Shown: piece by piece, positions 6,772-13,555 of the stretch
Numbering within the stretch: the first letter of the stretch is position 1
Layout of the letters: the number at the start of each line of letters is the position of its first letter
DNA from: Acidobacteriota bacterium
GTDB lineage: Bacteria > Acidobacteriota > Blastocatellia > Pyrinomonadales > Pyrinomonadaceae
NCBI GenBank assembly: GCA_023415725.1
Contig: JAEZJR010000243.1
Span: forward strand, 1-21,833
Direction of reading: 5' to 3'
Length of the DNA: 21,833 nucleotides
The notes under the pieces: generated by a model
Database searches by the model: none
Told to the model about the DNA's origin: nothing
The model's input: the letters and a program-made list of their open reading frames with translations, nothing else
Translations under genes and position numbers: made by a program

Positions 6772-7323
6772 TCATAGGTCATCATCGACCGCCTGCCTCT
6801 TTGCCCTGATATAAGCCTCGCCTCGCTGCCGCATTTTCGCCTTATTCCCCAGGGCGTGCACGGCGGATTCGAGCAGGTCTTTATTGTCCAGCTTAAAGCT
6901 CGTCGTCCCCTTCGCCTCAACGTCCTGATCGTCGAATTGCACCACCAGGTAACGCTTCTTCTCCTTGATCAGCCCCGCGAGGCCCGCGCCCGGCAGCGGT
7001 ATGTACTTGATCACGTTCCCCGCCGTAGAGGTCACGCTCTTTTCGCTCGGCGATACGATCAACAAAGCATCGTAAGGGATCCCGAACTTCTCTTTTCCAT
7101 CCTCGCCGAAGAAGACCAGCCGCTCATTCACATCGTCGAACTTCAGCGTGCCGTCTTCCTTCTTATCGAAACCAAAAACGCCGCCCTCGTATTTCGCCGT
7201 AAAACTGGCCGGTGCCGGTTTCACCTTCGAAGGGGTCGGTGTTTTATCTATCGCCCTAGGCTGGGCTACCGCAAACGATGCCAATCCAAGGATCGCGATC
7301 AACGCAAATTGGGTGAATTTCAT
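6772..7323 (-). CDS. Secreted protein of unknown function
   Basis: A 183-aa protein with a signal peptide (MKFTQFALIAILGLASFAVAQ, likely cleaved near residue 20). The start ATG is preceded by GGGGA at a suitable distance. The mature part begins with a Pro/Lys/Thr-rich linker, then an apparent beta-rich domain (FTAKYEGGVFGFDKKEDGTLKF, ERLVFFGEDG, FGIPYDALLIVSPSE, RYLVVQFDDQ). The strand pattern recalls PH/GRAM-like folds, but that is only an impression. A GAGLAGLIKEKK segment could be a surface loop. It ends in a basic helix and DDDL. It has its own terminator; the methyltransferase gene upstream ends 79 nt before its start, so co-transcription is possible. Confidence 0.8.
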   Translation of the reverse strand: MKFTQFALIAILGLASFAVAQPRAIDKTPTPSKVKPAPASFTAKYEGGVFGFDKKEDGTLKFDDVNERLVFFGEDGKEKFGIPYDALLIVSPSEKSVTSTAGNVIKYIPLPGAGLAGLIKEKKRYLVVQFDDQDVEAKGTTSFKLDNKDLLESAVHALGNKAKMRQRGEAYIRAKRQAVDDDL

Positions 7324-7402
7324 TTTCTTATTCCCCGGGGAGAGAGTTCAGATTTTCGAATTTCGCTCCCGTAAGACGCTTCCGCACGGCGAAAAGTTGT
7401 AA

Positions 7403-8209
7403 TTACACCGCCGCCTTTTCGGCCGAAGCGATATACGGCCTCACCCGCTCCTCGGCGATCTTTACATATTCTTCCGAGATCTCGGACCCGAACCAGTTTC
7501 TGCCCAGCACTTCCGCCACTTTGGCCGTCGTTCCGCTCCCCATGAAGCAGTCGTAAACCACGTCCCCCTCGTCCGTCCAGGTGCGTATCTGGTCCTCGAC
7601 GAGCTGTTCTGGGAATATCGCCGGGTGCTCGAACGCGATCTTATCACGAGCCGAGGACGTTCCGACGTTGTAAGAGAAAATATTGCTCAGTTTCCGCTCG
7701 TTCTTGATCTCGCGGCCGATGTCCTCTTCGGGGACGTTCCCGCGGCCCGTCCCGGTGATCCGGAACGCCTTGATCTTCTGCCCGGCGGATTTCGTCGGCT
7801 CCGTCAGCGGGTTGAACGTCTTCGGGGTCCCTTTCGAGAAGCAGAACATGTACTCGAAGCATTGCCGGTACCGCTTCCCGCAATCGCTTGGGATCGGGTT
7901 GTTTTTCGCGTAGATCATCGTATCGTGCACGCGGAACCCCGCTTCGCGAAACGCGAACGCGTGCGAGAAACTCGACAAGCTCTCGCTCCCGTTGTACGTC
8001 CTGTCCCCCACGACCCAGATCACTACGCCGCCCGGCTTCGTCTTCGCGAACAGCCCCCCCGCGATCTCCTCCACCGGGAAATGGTATCCGTTGTAATCGC
8101 GAAGGTCGTCGTAAGGCGGGCTCGTGATCGTCATATCGACGAACCCATCCGGCATCCGCCCTAACGTCTCTACACAATTCTCGGTGTATATTTTCCCGAA
8201 TTGGATCAT
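7403..8209 (-). CDS. DNA methyltransferase, N4-cytosine/N6-adenine, beta class
   Basis: An AdoMet-dependent enzyme that methylates an exocyclic amino group of DNA; cytoplasmic. The 268-aa protein shows beta-class motif order: catalytic motif IV TSPPYDDL (residues 29-36) near the N-terminus, and AdoMet motif I DCFMGSGTTAKVAEVLGRNWFGSEI (220-244) near the C-terminus, preceded by HPAIFPEQLVEDQI. SPPY is more usual in m4C enzymes, DPPY in m6A enzymes, so m4C is favoured but not proven. No restriction endonuclease gene lies beside it, so it looks like an orphan methylase with a regulatory or protective role. A perfect 64-bp palindrome lies 66 bp upstream of its start. The target sequence cannot be read from the protein. 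Confidence 0.92.
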   Translation of the reverse strand: MIQFGKIYTENCVETLGRMPDGFVDMTITSPPYDDLRDYNGYHFPVEEIAGGLFAKTKPGGVVIWVVGDRTYNGSESLSSFSHAFAFREAGFRVHDTMIYAKNNPIPSDCGKRYRQCFEYMFCFSKGTPKTFNPLTEPTKSAGQKIKAFRITGTGRGNVPEEDIGREIKNERKLSNIFSYNVGTSSARDKIAFEHPAIFPEQLVEDQIRTWTDEGDVVYDCFMGSGTTAKVAEVLGRNWFGSEISEEYVKIAEERVRPYIASAEKAAV

Positions 8210-8275
8210 GCTCTCACGAGGAATGGTAAGTAAAGGAAACGTAACCTGCCCCTTGGCTTTTGCTTCTTATTGCTT

Positions 8276-8339
8276 TGTTTCTTATTTTCTTCTTTCGTGG
8301 TTAAGAATTCTTAACCACGAAAGAAGAAAATAAGAAACA
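8276..8339. repeat. Perfect 64-bp palindrome (32-bp arms, no loop)
   Basis: Every base of 8276-8307 pairs with 8308-8339; the centre is TTAAGAATTCTTAA. The arms contain TTAACCACGAAAGAAGAAAA, which resembles the TTAACCACGAAG-type dispersed repeats seen in many soil bacteria. It lies between the terminator of the 195-aa gene and the start of the methyltransferase gene and would form a very stable hairpin in RNA or a cruciform in DNA. Confidence 0.97.
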
Positions 8340-8344
8340 TCGAT

Positions 8345-8372
8345 CGAAAACAAGTCTCGCCACGGGCGAGAC
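8345..8372 (-). terminator. Terminator of the 8373-8960 gene
   Basis: GTCTCGCC (8354-8361) pairs perfectly with GGCGAGAC (8365-8372) across a 3-nt loop. On the minus strand the stem abuts the TGA stop and is followed by TTGTTTTC. Confidence 0.75.
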
Positions 8373-8960
8373 TCAAAACCTGATATCGCCAAAAGTGTGC
8401 TTCCACGACAGCGAATTCGCCATCACCTCGAGTCTCTGCCGGTCGCCGTCCGTGCAGTGCGGCGAGAGTTGTTCGATTATCGTTTTCGCCAGCGGGATAG
8501 CGAGCGAGCCGCTCTGTGCCATAAGGTTCGGGAAATAATGCATCCGCATCGTATCCCCGCCGTCCTTGTGGAATTGCACGATCTCGTCCGTCCCCATCGT
8601 CTCGACCATGCACCCGGCAGGCACGACGCGGTGCGGCATTCGCTGTTCCGGCACGCCGTCAACGATCGATCCGAGCAGTAATATCCAAACGAGTGCCTTC
8701 TGCTCTTTCACCAGATCGCGGTTCAAATCGCCCATCGCAGGCGAATCTGGGATCCGCGGCGTCATGAAAGAGTATTCCGGGTTCACCAATCGCGAATCAA
8801 AGATGATCCCGACCACCCGCTCCGCGTCGCACTGCATCCGCACGAACTTCCCGAAACCGTAATCTTCCGCCGTCGGCACCCCGACCCCATCACGCTCCTC
8901 GAGCACCCGGGCGATGTACGCGATATGCGAATTGGAACTCACGATCTTCGCGATTTTCAT
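8373..8960 (-). CDS. Protein of unknown function (195 aa)
   Basis: I do not recognise the family with confidence. A soluble 195-aa protein without signal peptide or membrane segment. The N-terminal half (MKIAKIVSSNSHIAYIARVLEE..., GFGKFVRMQC, VVGIIFDSRL) has the alternating pattern of a small beta-barrel, faintly like the HAS barrel that precedes HerA-type ATPases, but no ATPase gene lies nearby. The C-terminal half has HKDGGDTMRMHYFPNL, with His and Cys residues that could bind metal, and a helical end (LAKTIIEQLSPH). It is transcribed away from HigBA, has its own terminator and only a weak ribosome binding site. Base composition matches its neighbours. Confidence 0.78.
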   Translation of the reverse strand: MKIAKIVSSNSHIAYIARVLEERDGVGVPTAEDYGFGKFVRMQCDAERVVGIIFDSRLVNPEYSFMTPRIPDSPAMGDLNRDLVKEQKALVWILLLGSIVDGVPEQRMPHRVVPAGCMVETMGTDEIVQFHKDGGDTMRMHYFPNLMAQSGSLAIPLAKTIIEQLSPHCTDGDRQRLEVMANSLSWKHTFGDIRF

Positions 8961-9049
8961 TTCAAGCTGATTTTTTCACGGATTGCGCGCCCGTGCAACA
9001 ATGGCCGCGCGATTGCGAAAACTTACCGACCGAAACCCTCATACATTCC

Positions 9050-9095
9050 ATTTTGACATATTCCGACTTGACAACCGATATGGCATTTTGACATA
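9050..9095 (+). promoter_or_regulatory. TTGACATA direct repeats upstream of higB (candidate promoter/operator)
   Basis: ATTTTGACATA occurs at 9050-9060 and 9085-9095, exactly 35 bp apart, with a third TTGACA at 9068-9073. TTGACA is the ideal -35 hexamer, but no strong -10 box is spaced correctly. The repeats may instead be the site for HigA autorepression. They end 15 bp before the higB ATG. Confidence 0.45.
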
Positions 9096-9110
9096 CTTCT
9101 TGCGTCCCGA

Positions 9111-9422
9111 ATGCGGATAATCACCGAACGCAAACTAAGAGAATTTTGCGACGCCGCAGATGGGGCTGAACGTTCGCGCCGCGAAAAGGCGATGCGTGAA
9201 TGGAGTTCGGTGGTCCGTCGAGCCGATTGGAAGAATTTTTCAGAAGTCCGCGGCACATTCAACCACAGCGACGTTTACTGCAATTGCACGATATTTGATG
9301 TTGGTGGCAATCGCTATCGGATCATTGCAAAGGTCGCATACGGCATAAAAGTGGTTTTCATCAGAGCGGTGCTTACTCATCCCCAATACGATCGCGACAG
9401 GTGGAAGCAAGATTGCGATTAA
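9111..9422 (+). CDS. higB: Type II toxin, HigB family mRNA interferase
   Basis: A toxin that would cleave ribosome-bound mRNA when not held by its antitoxin. The 103-aa protein fits the HigB_toxin family: W(R/K)xxSE near the middle (DWKNFSEVRGTFNHSDVY), the core FDVGGNRYRIIAKVAYG, then VVFIRAVLTHPQYDRDRW at the C-terminus. The family has no strict catalytic signature, but the basic residues in the core and the conserved LTHxxYD are present. The toxin gene precedes the antitoxin gene, the usual order for HigBA. The stop codon is 2 nt before the antitoxin ATG, so the genes are coupled. Confidence 0.88.
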   Translation: MRIITERKLREFCDAADGAERSRREKAMREWSSVVRRADWKNFSEVRGTFNHSDVYCNCTIFDVGGNRYRIIAKVAYGIKVVFIRAVLTHPQYDRDRWKQDCD

Positions 9423-9424
9423 AT

Positions 9425-9835
9425 ATGGCCTCGAAAACCTACAACCCGAGAGCTTACGGGGAACTTCTCGCTAATACGCTCCCCGGCGTCATCACCAGCA
9501 GGAAGGAATACGACCGGATCGAATCGATCTTCAACGGTCTGCTGAATAAGGGTGAGGAACGCCTATCCCCCGAGGAATCCCGTCTGCTCGCACTCCTTGC
9601 CAACCTGCTCGAGGATTACGAACGTCAAACCCTCGCACCCGAACGCGATGCCTCCCCGTCGGAGGTCCTTCGTTTCCTAATGGATCAAAACGGTCTGAAA
9701 CAGAGCGACTTGGAAGACGTATTCGGTTCCCAAGCGGCCGTTTCGAAGGTGCTGAACGGCCATCGAGAGATAAGTAAGACCCAGGCGAAACGGCTAGCCG
9801 AAAGGTTCAATCTTTCGACAGACGCGTTAATTTGA
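9425..9835 (+). CDS. higA: Type II antitoxin HigA, XRE-family repressor
   Basis: A 136-aa DNA-binding antitoxin that should neutralise HigB and repress the higBA promoter. The N-terminal half (YGELLANTLPGVITSRKEYDRI...) is the helical region typical of chromosomal HigA proteins. The C-terminal half is a Cro/C1-type helix-turn-helix at about residues 80-130 (SEVLRFLMDQNGLKQSDLED, then GSQAAVSKVLNGHREIS). ATG 9425 is chosen over an in-frame ATG at 9401, because 9401 lies inside higB and 9425 gives the normal MASKTYNPRAY start. It converges on the exonuclease gene, with one base between the two stop codons. Confidence 0.88.
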   Translation: MASKTYNPRAYGELLANTLPGVITSRKEYDRIESIFNGLLNKGEERLSPEESRLLALLANLLEDYERQTLAPERDASPSEVLRFLMDQNGLKQSDLEDVFGSQAAVSKVLNGHREISKTQAKRLAERFNLSTDALI

Positions 9836-9836
9836 G

Positions 9837-10691
9837 CTACACGATCGAGTCCCACACATCCAAGAATCTCTGGATATGCCCGCCGGTCGGTTTCTCGGCC
9901 TCGGATTCGAGAAACTCGCGGAAATCGTCCTGCTCTTCGATGTAATGGTCGTCGCGGATCTTGCATGTGAAGTTGGCGACGCGCATCCAAAGCAGATAGG
10001 TATTCAGCGTGTCGATCTGGTTGTATTCGACGATCTCCTGCATTCGCCCGTCCAGCCACATATCGACCACGTCGTCGCCTTTCGCGTCGATCTTCCCCGG
10101 GAAGCCGCTCAACCTCGCCATTTCGTTCAGTTTCGGTTTCATCGCCCCATACGAAAAGCGCTGGATCAGGTCGAGGTGCCATTCGCTGTTCTTAGAATCG
10201 AAGTAATCCCGCCCGTTCCAGGGCTTGTCCGGACGTTTGCAGAACGACTCGGCCCTCACTTCGTTTATAACGCTCCTTTGGATCAGCACCTGCAAGTCGG
10301 AATCCAGCGAGTTGAACCCAACGAGCTGCGGCTCCCTTATCCCGACCCAGTGCAGGAACTGGCTGATGATCTCCGCCTCCGTCGGGACCTCGCCGCCCGC
10401 GGGCAGTTTCGGCAGCGAGTGCAGCCCGAACTCGGTCTTGCGGACTCCGTCCACATAAACCACCCGCCGCGAGAGGAACGCGATCGAAACGACCCGCGAA
10501 AGAGCGTATTTCACGAACGGGCGCGGGCACTCGACCGGGTCGAAACCTTTCGTCTCCGACCACAGCCGCTGCATCGCCTCCAGTTCGGTCGTTTCCGGCG
10601 GCAGATCATAGAGGCGCACGGCACCGGCGGCGTCCGGCACCCACTCCAGGTCGAAGATCCAGACGGGGTCGTTTATCTCTCTTTTGAGCAT
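9837..10691 (-). CDS. Predicted 3'-5' exonuclease, DNA polymerase B-like (DEDDy)
   Basis: A stand-alone 3'-5' exonuclease related to the proofreading domain of family B polymerases. The 284-aa protein shows the three Exo motifs: Exo I FDLEW with Asp14 and Glu16, Exo II LVGFNSLDSDLQVL, and Exo III YNQIDTLNTYLL (YxxxD type). Between Exo II and Exo III are the family's HLDLIQRFSYGAMKPKLNEMARLSGFPGK and GDDVVDMW stretches. No polymerase domain is attached. Its cellular role is unknown; DNA repair is a reasonable inference. It is alone in its transcription unit and converges on higA. Confidence 0.86.
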   Translation of the reverse strand: MLKREINDPVWIFDLEWVPDAAGAVRLYDLPPETTELEAMQRLWSETKGFDPVECPRPFVKYALSRVVSIAFLSRRVVYVDGVRKTEFGLHSLPKLPAGGEVPTEAEIISQFLHWVGIREPQLVGFNSLDSDLQVLIQRSVINEVRAESFCKRPDKPWNGRDYFDSKNSEWHLDLIQRFSYGAMKPKLNEMARLSGFPGKIDAKGDDVVDMWLDGRMQEIVEYNQIDTLNTYLLWMRVANFTCKIRDDHYIEEQDDFREFLESEAEKPTGGHIQRFLDVWDSIV

Positions 10692-10847
10692 TTGGGTGGA
10701 AGTGTAACACGGGCGATTTTGGCCCGGAAATAACTATGTAATGCCCTGGATTATGGGCTGGGTGAACGATTGAGTGATCGCGGGTCCGGCCGGCGATGAT
10801 GCCGTGGATGACACTTCCGGTCCCACTCGTCTCAATTATCATAGATC

Positions 10848-10919
10848 AGTCAAAGTGAGACGCAAATGAGACGCGATCGAGACGCAGTTGAGACGCAGTT
10901 GAGACGCGCGAGAGTCAAA
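10848..10919. repeat. 11-bp iterons GAGACGCnnnn x5 flanked by AGTCAAA
   Basis: Five end-to-end 11-bp units beginning GAGACGC at 10857, 10868, 10879, 10890 and 10901; the third and fourth are identical (GAGACGCAGTT). The block is bracketed by direct repeats AGTCAAA at 10848-10854 and 10913-10919, and an inverted copy CGTCTCA lies at 10828-10834. The stop codon of the VWA gene follows at 10924. The rest of the 10692-10923 gap holds no gene I can support. Confidence 0.85.
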
Positions 10920-10923
10920 ATCC

Positions 10924-12249
10924 TTACGAACGGGTCGTCCGCCGTTTCAGGAAGTCCATCAGTACGAATTGGGTCAGGTTTTGCGGATTCGCGAAGTAAG
11001 CCTTCCCGCGGGTCATAGCGGTCATCCGCTTCACGAAATCGACCAGGTACGAATCGCTCGCGAGCATGAACGTGTTGATCATGATGTTCGACTTCCGGCA
11101 CGCCTGCACTTCCTTGAACGTCTCCGCCATCACGAACGGGTCGTTCCCCATTGAGTTCTTGTAGAGCAACCGCTGATCGGTCTTCGTGCTCTTCGAGTGC
11201 CGGCGGTAGCTGAAATACGCCGCGTTCGTGGGCTCGACGAAAACGGCGGTCGGCTTACCGTCCGTCACCATCACGATCTGTTTCATGTCCTTCGCCTGCG
11301 CGGTGAGGATCCGGCGGGCGAGTTTCAGCCCCTCAGCCGTGTTCGTGTGATACGGCCCGACCTGCGTGGTCGCAAGCTTCGCAATAGGCAGTTCCTCCGC
11401 GCTGTCGTGGAACAGCACCACCTTTAAGCTGTCGCCCGGGTACTGAGTACGGATCAGGTGGGCCAACGCCAGTGCGACCTTCTTCGCCGGCGTGAACCTG
11501 TCCTCGCCGTACAGGATCATCGAGTGCGAGCAATCCAGCATCACCACGGTCGCGCATGACGACCTATAATCCTGCTGGTGCACGTGCAGGTCCTTGTATT
11601 CCAGATTCAGCGGAACGCCCAGGCCTTCGCGTGTTATCGCGGACATCAGCGTCGCATTGACGTCGAGATTGATCGTGTCGCCGAATTCGTATTGCTTCGA
11701 TGAGAGCGCTGCCTCGACGCCCGTGTCCATGTGGTGCGTCTCGTGCCGCCCGATCGTCGATTTCCCCAGGCTCCCGAGCATTTTCTGAAGCGTCTTGTAC
11801 CCGAGGAAATCCAGCCCCTTCTCCGTCACCTCGAACTTGATGTTCCGCGGCAGAGGCCGATCGACCTCGCCCTGGCCGCCTCCTTCACCTAACTCCCGAC
11901 GCTGCTCCTGCGGCACTTCCTTCAGGTTCAGGTAACCTTCCTCGACCAGGCGCTCGATCAGCTGGTTTATCAACTCCTCCAGCAGCGATCCCCTGAACTT
12001 CCCGCCGTTGTCCTCCACCATCTGCCGGGCGTCCTGTTCGGACAAGATCTCCTGATCCAGCAACGCCTGCAAGATCGCCTGCCGGAGTGCGTCGAGTGAG
12101 TCGTCCGGCTCGTTCCGCTGCCGCGTCCACCAGTAGTCTTCGTTGTACCCGGAATCGAGTATTTGGTTCGAAAGAGCGTCCATCAAACCGCCCAGGTCGA
12201 TCCCCGAAACATCGAACCCACGAAATTTTGAATATCTGGTGAACTTCAT
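10924..12249 (-). CDS. VWA-domain protein, partner of MoxR-type ATPase
   Basis: A 441-aa cytoplasmic protein of the type that works with MoxR/ChlI-like AAA+ ATPases in assembly or activation of protein complexes. ATG 12249 (MKFTRYSKFRGFDVSGIDLG) is chosen; the upstream in-frame ATG at 12336 lacks family-like sequence. Order: a helical N-terminal region (about 1-115), a short Gly-rich linker GEGGGQGE (121-128), a middle region, and a C-terminal VWA domain. The domain carries the MIDAS motif Asp239-x-Ser241-x-Ser243 (LDCSHSM), Thr304 in HTNTAEGL, and Asp330 in MVTDGKPTA, so metal binding is intact. The MoxR-like ATPase gene lies about 1.8 kb upstream on the same strand, separated by a membrane-protein gene and two genes on the other strand. 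Confidence 0.88.
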   Translation of the reverse strand: MKFTRYSKFRGFDVSGIDLGGLMDALSNQILDSGYNEDYWWTRQRNEPDDSLDALRQAILQALLDQEILSEQDARQMVEDNGGKFRGSLLEELINQLIERLVEEGYLNLKEVPQEQRRELGEGGGQGEVDRPLPRNIKFEVTEKGLDFLGYKTLQKMLGSLGKSTIGRHETHHMDTGVEAALSSKQYEFGDTINLDVNATLMSAITREGLGVPLNLEYKDLHVHQQDYRSSCATVVMLDCSHSMILYGEDRFTPAKKVALALAHLIRTQYPGDSLKVVLFHDSAEELPIAKLATTQVGPYHTNTAEGLKLARRILTAQAKDMKQIVMVTDGKPTAVFVEPTNAAYFSYRRHSKSTKTDQRLLYKNSMGNDPFVMAETFKEVQACRKSNIMINTFMLASDSYLVDFVKRMTAMTRGKAYFANPQNLTQFVLMDFLKRRTTRS

Positions 12250-12250
12250 C

Positions 12251-12279
12251 TTGCAATCGCGAAATCGGCTCGTTATATT
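12251..12279 (+). promoter_or_regulatory. Possible promoter of the first glycine-zipper gene
   Basis: TTGCAA (12251-12256) and TATATT (12274-12279) are 17 bp apart on the plus strand, in the divergent gap between the VWA gene and the gene at 12383. The leader would be close to 100 nt. Confidence 0.4.
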
Positions 12280-12382
12280 AGTGCTACCACACTCGCGCTC
12301 AGGCTGATTTCTCTCTCCAGAATCACAACTTAGCACATTACTCTCTCCGCAAGAAAAAATTTAGGAGGAAGTGAAACTCGTC

Positions 12383-12730
12383 ATGAAGAAGTTTCTTATT
12401 GTCATGCTCGCGCTCTTCGTGTTTGCCGTGACCCTGCCCGTCACTGCCGAAGCGCAATCTTGCCGGAGGAAGGTGCGCCGGTCCGCCGCGACCCGCACTT
12501 ATCGCAGATCCACCCCGCGTTACGCAGTCAACAGCTACACCGCACAGAAGCGGCCCAGCTTCTATCGTCGCCACCGTAATTTAATTAATATCGGTATCGC
12601 TACCGGGGCGGGTGCCCTGGTCGGCGGACTGATCGGCGGCCGCCGCGGTGCGGGCCTCGGCCTTCTCGGCGGAGCCGGAGCCGGTGCCCTCTACACTTAC
12701 AAGCTGAACCCGAAACGCCGCAGATATTGA
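12383..12730 (+). CDS. Small secreted glycine-zipper protein (paralogue 1)
   Basis: A 115-aa exported protein of unknown role. Signal peptide MKKFLIVMLALFVFAVTLPVTAEAQ is followed by a basic, Arg/Tyr-rich stretch, then RHRNLINIGIATGAGALVGGLIGG and a GAGLGLLGGAGAGALYTYKLNP tail. The spaced glycines (GxxxG) form a glycine zipper typical of small envelope proteins that insert in or line membranes. Start: AGGAGG (12363-12368) is 2 nt from a GTG at 12371 and 14 nt from ATG 12383; ATG is preferred because it gives a normal signal peptide, but GTG is not excluded. It has a close paralogue at 12977-13318 in tandem and a strong terminator after it. Confidence 0.82.
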   Translation: MKKFLIVMLALFVFAVTLPVTAEAQSCRRKVRRSAATRTYRRSTPRYAVNSYTAQKRPSFYRRHRNLINIGIATGAGALVGGLIGGRRGAGLGLLGGAGAGALYTYKLNPKRRRY

Positions 12731-12755
12731 TCTTCTAATGCACCGCAACACTCGC

Positions 12756-12788
12756 ACGCCGGCACCTCTAGCCGGCGTTTTTTCTTTT
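12756..12788 (+). terminator. Terminator after paralogue 1
   Basis: ACGCCGGC (12756-12763) pairs with GCCGGCGT (12771-12778) across a 7-nt loop, followed by TTTTTTCTTTT. It makes the two paralogues separate transcription units. Confidence 0.92.
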
Positions 12789-12976
12789 ACACCTAACCGT
12801 GCGCCGATACCGTCTATCGACCAACCATTTCGTGCCGGACGCATTGTCGAATTTTCACTCGCATCTGCGTAAATCATTGATTCTACTTTCCGTTACAACT
12901 CTGGCACACCCGTTGCCATATACAACGGCGAATGGGGAGGAAACACTCTCACAAAATATTCAAGGGGAAAGAGATC

Positions 12977-13318
12977 ATGAAAAAGATAATCACCGGATTT
13001 GTAATGACAGCGATGTTAGCGGTTCTTATCCCGTTCATGGCTACATCGGCTGAAGCGCAAAGGCGCTACGTCAAGACGTACACCACGAACGGCAGGACCT
13101 ATACGACGCGCACCAACAAAAAGCCCAGCGTATATCGCAAGCACCGCAACCTCATCAACATTGGTGTGGGAACCGCGGCTGGAGCGATCATCGGCGGCCT
13201 GGTCGGCGGTAAAAAGGGCGCTCTGATCGGAGCGGCAGCAGGTGGAGGCGGTTCCGCTCTGTACACCTACAAGCTGAACCCGAAGAAGACCCGCTACTAC
13301 AAGGTTCGCAGGTACTAG
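12977..13318 (+). CDS. Small secreted glycine-zipper protein (paralogue 2)
   Basis: 113 aa from ATG 12977, preceded by AAGGGGAAAGAG; an ATG at 12932 in the same frame would spoil the signal peptide. Signal peptide MKKIITGFVMTAMLAVLIPFMATSAEAQ, then a Thr/Tyr/Arg-rich region (RRYVKTYTTNGRTYTTRTNKK), then the block shared with paralogue 1: KPSVYRKHRNLINIGVGTAA, GAIIGGLVGGKKG and ALYTYKLNPKK. It ends YYKVRRY. The shared block is also similar at DNA level, so the pair arose by tandem duplication while the N-terminal mature parts diverged. It has its own terminator. Confidence 0.83.
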   Translation: MKKIITGFVMTAMLAVLIPFMATSAEAQRRYVKTYTTNGRTYTTRTNKKPSVYRKHRNLINIGVGTAAGAIIGGLVGGKKGALIGAAAGGGGSALYTYKLNPKKTRYYKVRRY

Positions 13319-13350
13319 TCTGAAGTAAGTAGAACGAACAAGGGGAAGGT

Positions 13351-13393
13351 AAAACCGCGGCGGTTCTGGCAGGTCCGCCGCGGTTTTCTATTT
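13351..13393 (+). terminator. Terminator after paralogue 2
   Basis: AAAACCGCGGCGG (13351-13363) pairs with CCGCCGCGGTTTT (13375-13387), a perfect 13-bp stem with an 11-nt loop, followed by a T-rich stretch. Confidence 0.92.
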
Positions 13394-13555
13394 AAATTTT
13401 GCCCGCGAACGAACTCAAAAAGCGATCGTCCACAGATGAACACAGATGCACACGGATAAAGAAGATAAATTCATCATCTGTGTTTATCTGTGTTCATCTG
13501 TGGATGTATTTTCTTTCGTTTCTTTTCGCGAATTTTCGCGGGCAAAATTTCTATT
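13385..13555. mobile_element. MITE-like nested inverted-repeat element with 8-bp flanking direct repeats
   Basis: Outer arms AAATTTTGCCCGCGAA (13394-13409) and TTCGCGGGCAAAATTT (13535-13550) are exact inverted copies. Inside them TCCACAGATGAACACAGAT (13429-13447) and ATCTGTGTTCATCTGTGGA (13486-13504) form a second perfect 19-bp inverted repeat. TTTCTATT stands at both edges (13385-13392 and 13548-13555), as a target duplication would. The right copy overlaps the outer arm by 3 bp, so it may be chance in AT-rich sequence. The inner arms match the well-known CCACAGATGAACACAGAT-type dispersed repeats. No coding capacity. It abuts the stop codon of the gene at 13554-14021. Confidence 0.6.

Noticed and set aside
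8305..8310. EcoRI site GAATTC at the palindrome centre as the target of the neighbouring methylase
   Set aside because: Any even palindrome has a palindromic centre; nothing links this hexamer to the methylase, and the protein sequence does not reveal its target.
9876..10733. 285-aa plus-strand frame antisense to the exonuclease
   Set aside because: The minus-strand frame has all three Exo motifs; the plus frame is an Arg/Leu-rich GC shadow.
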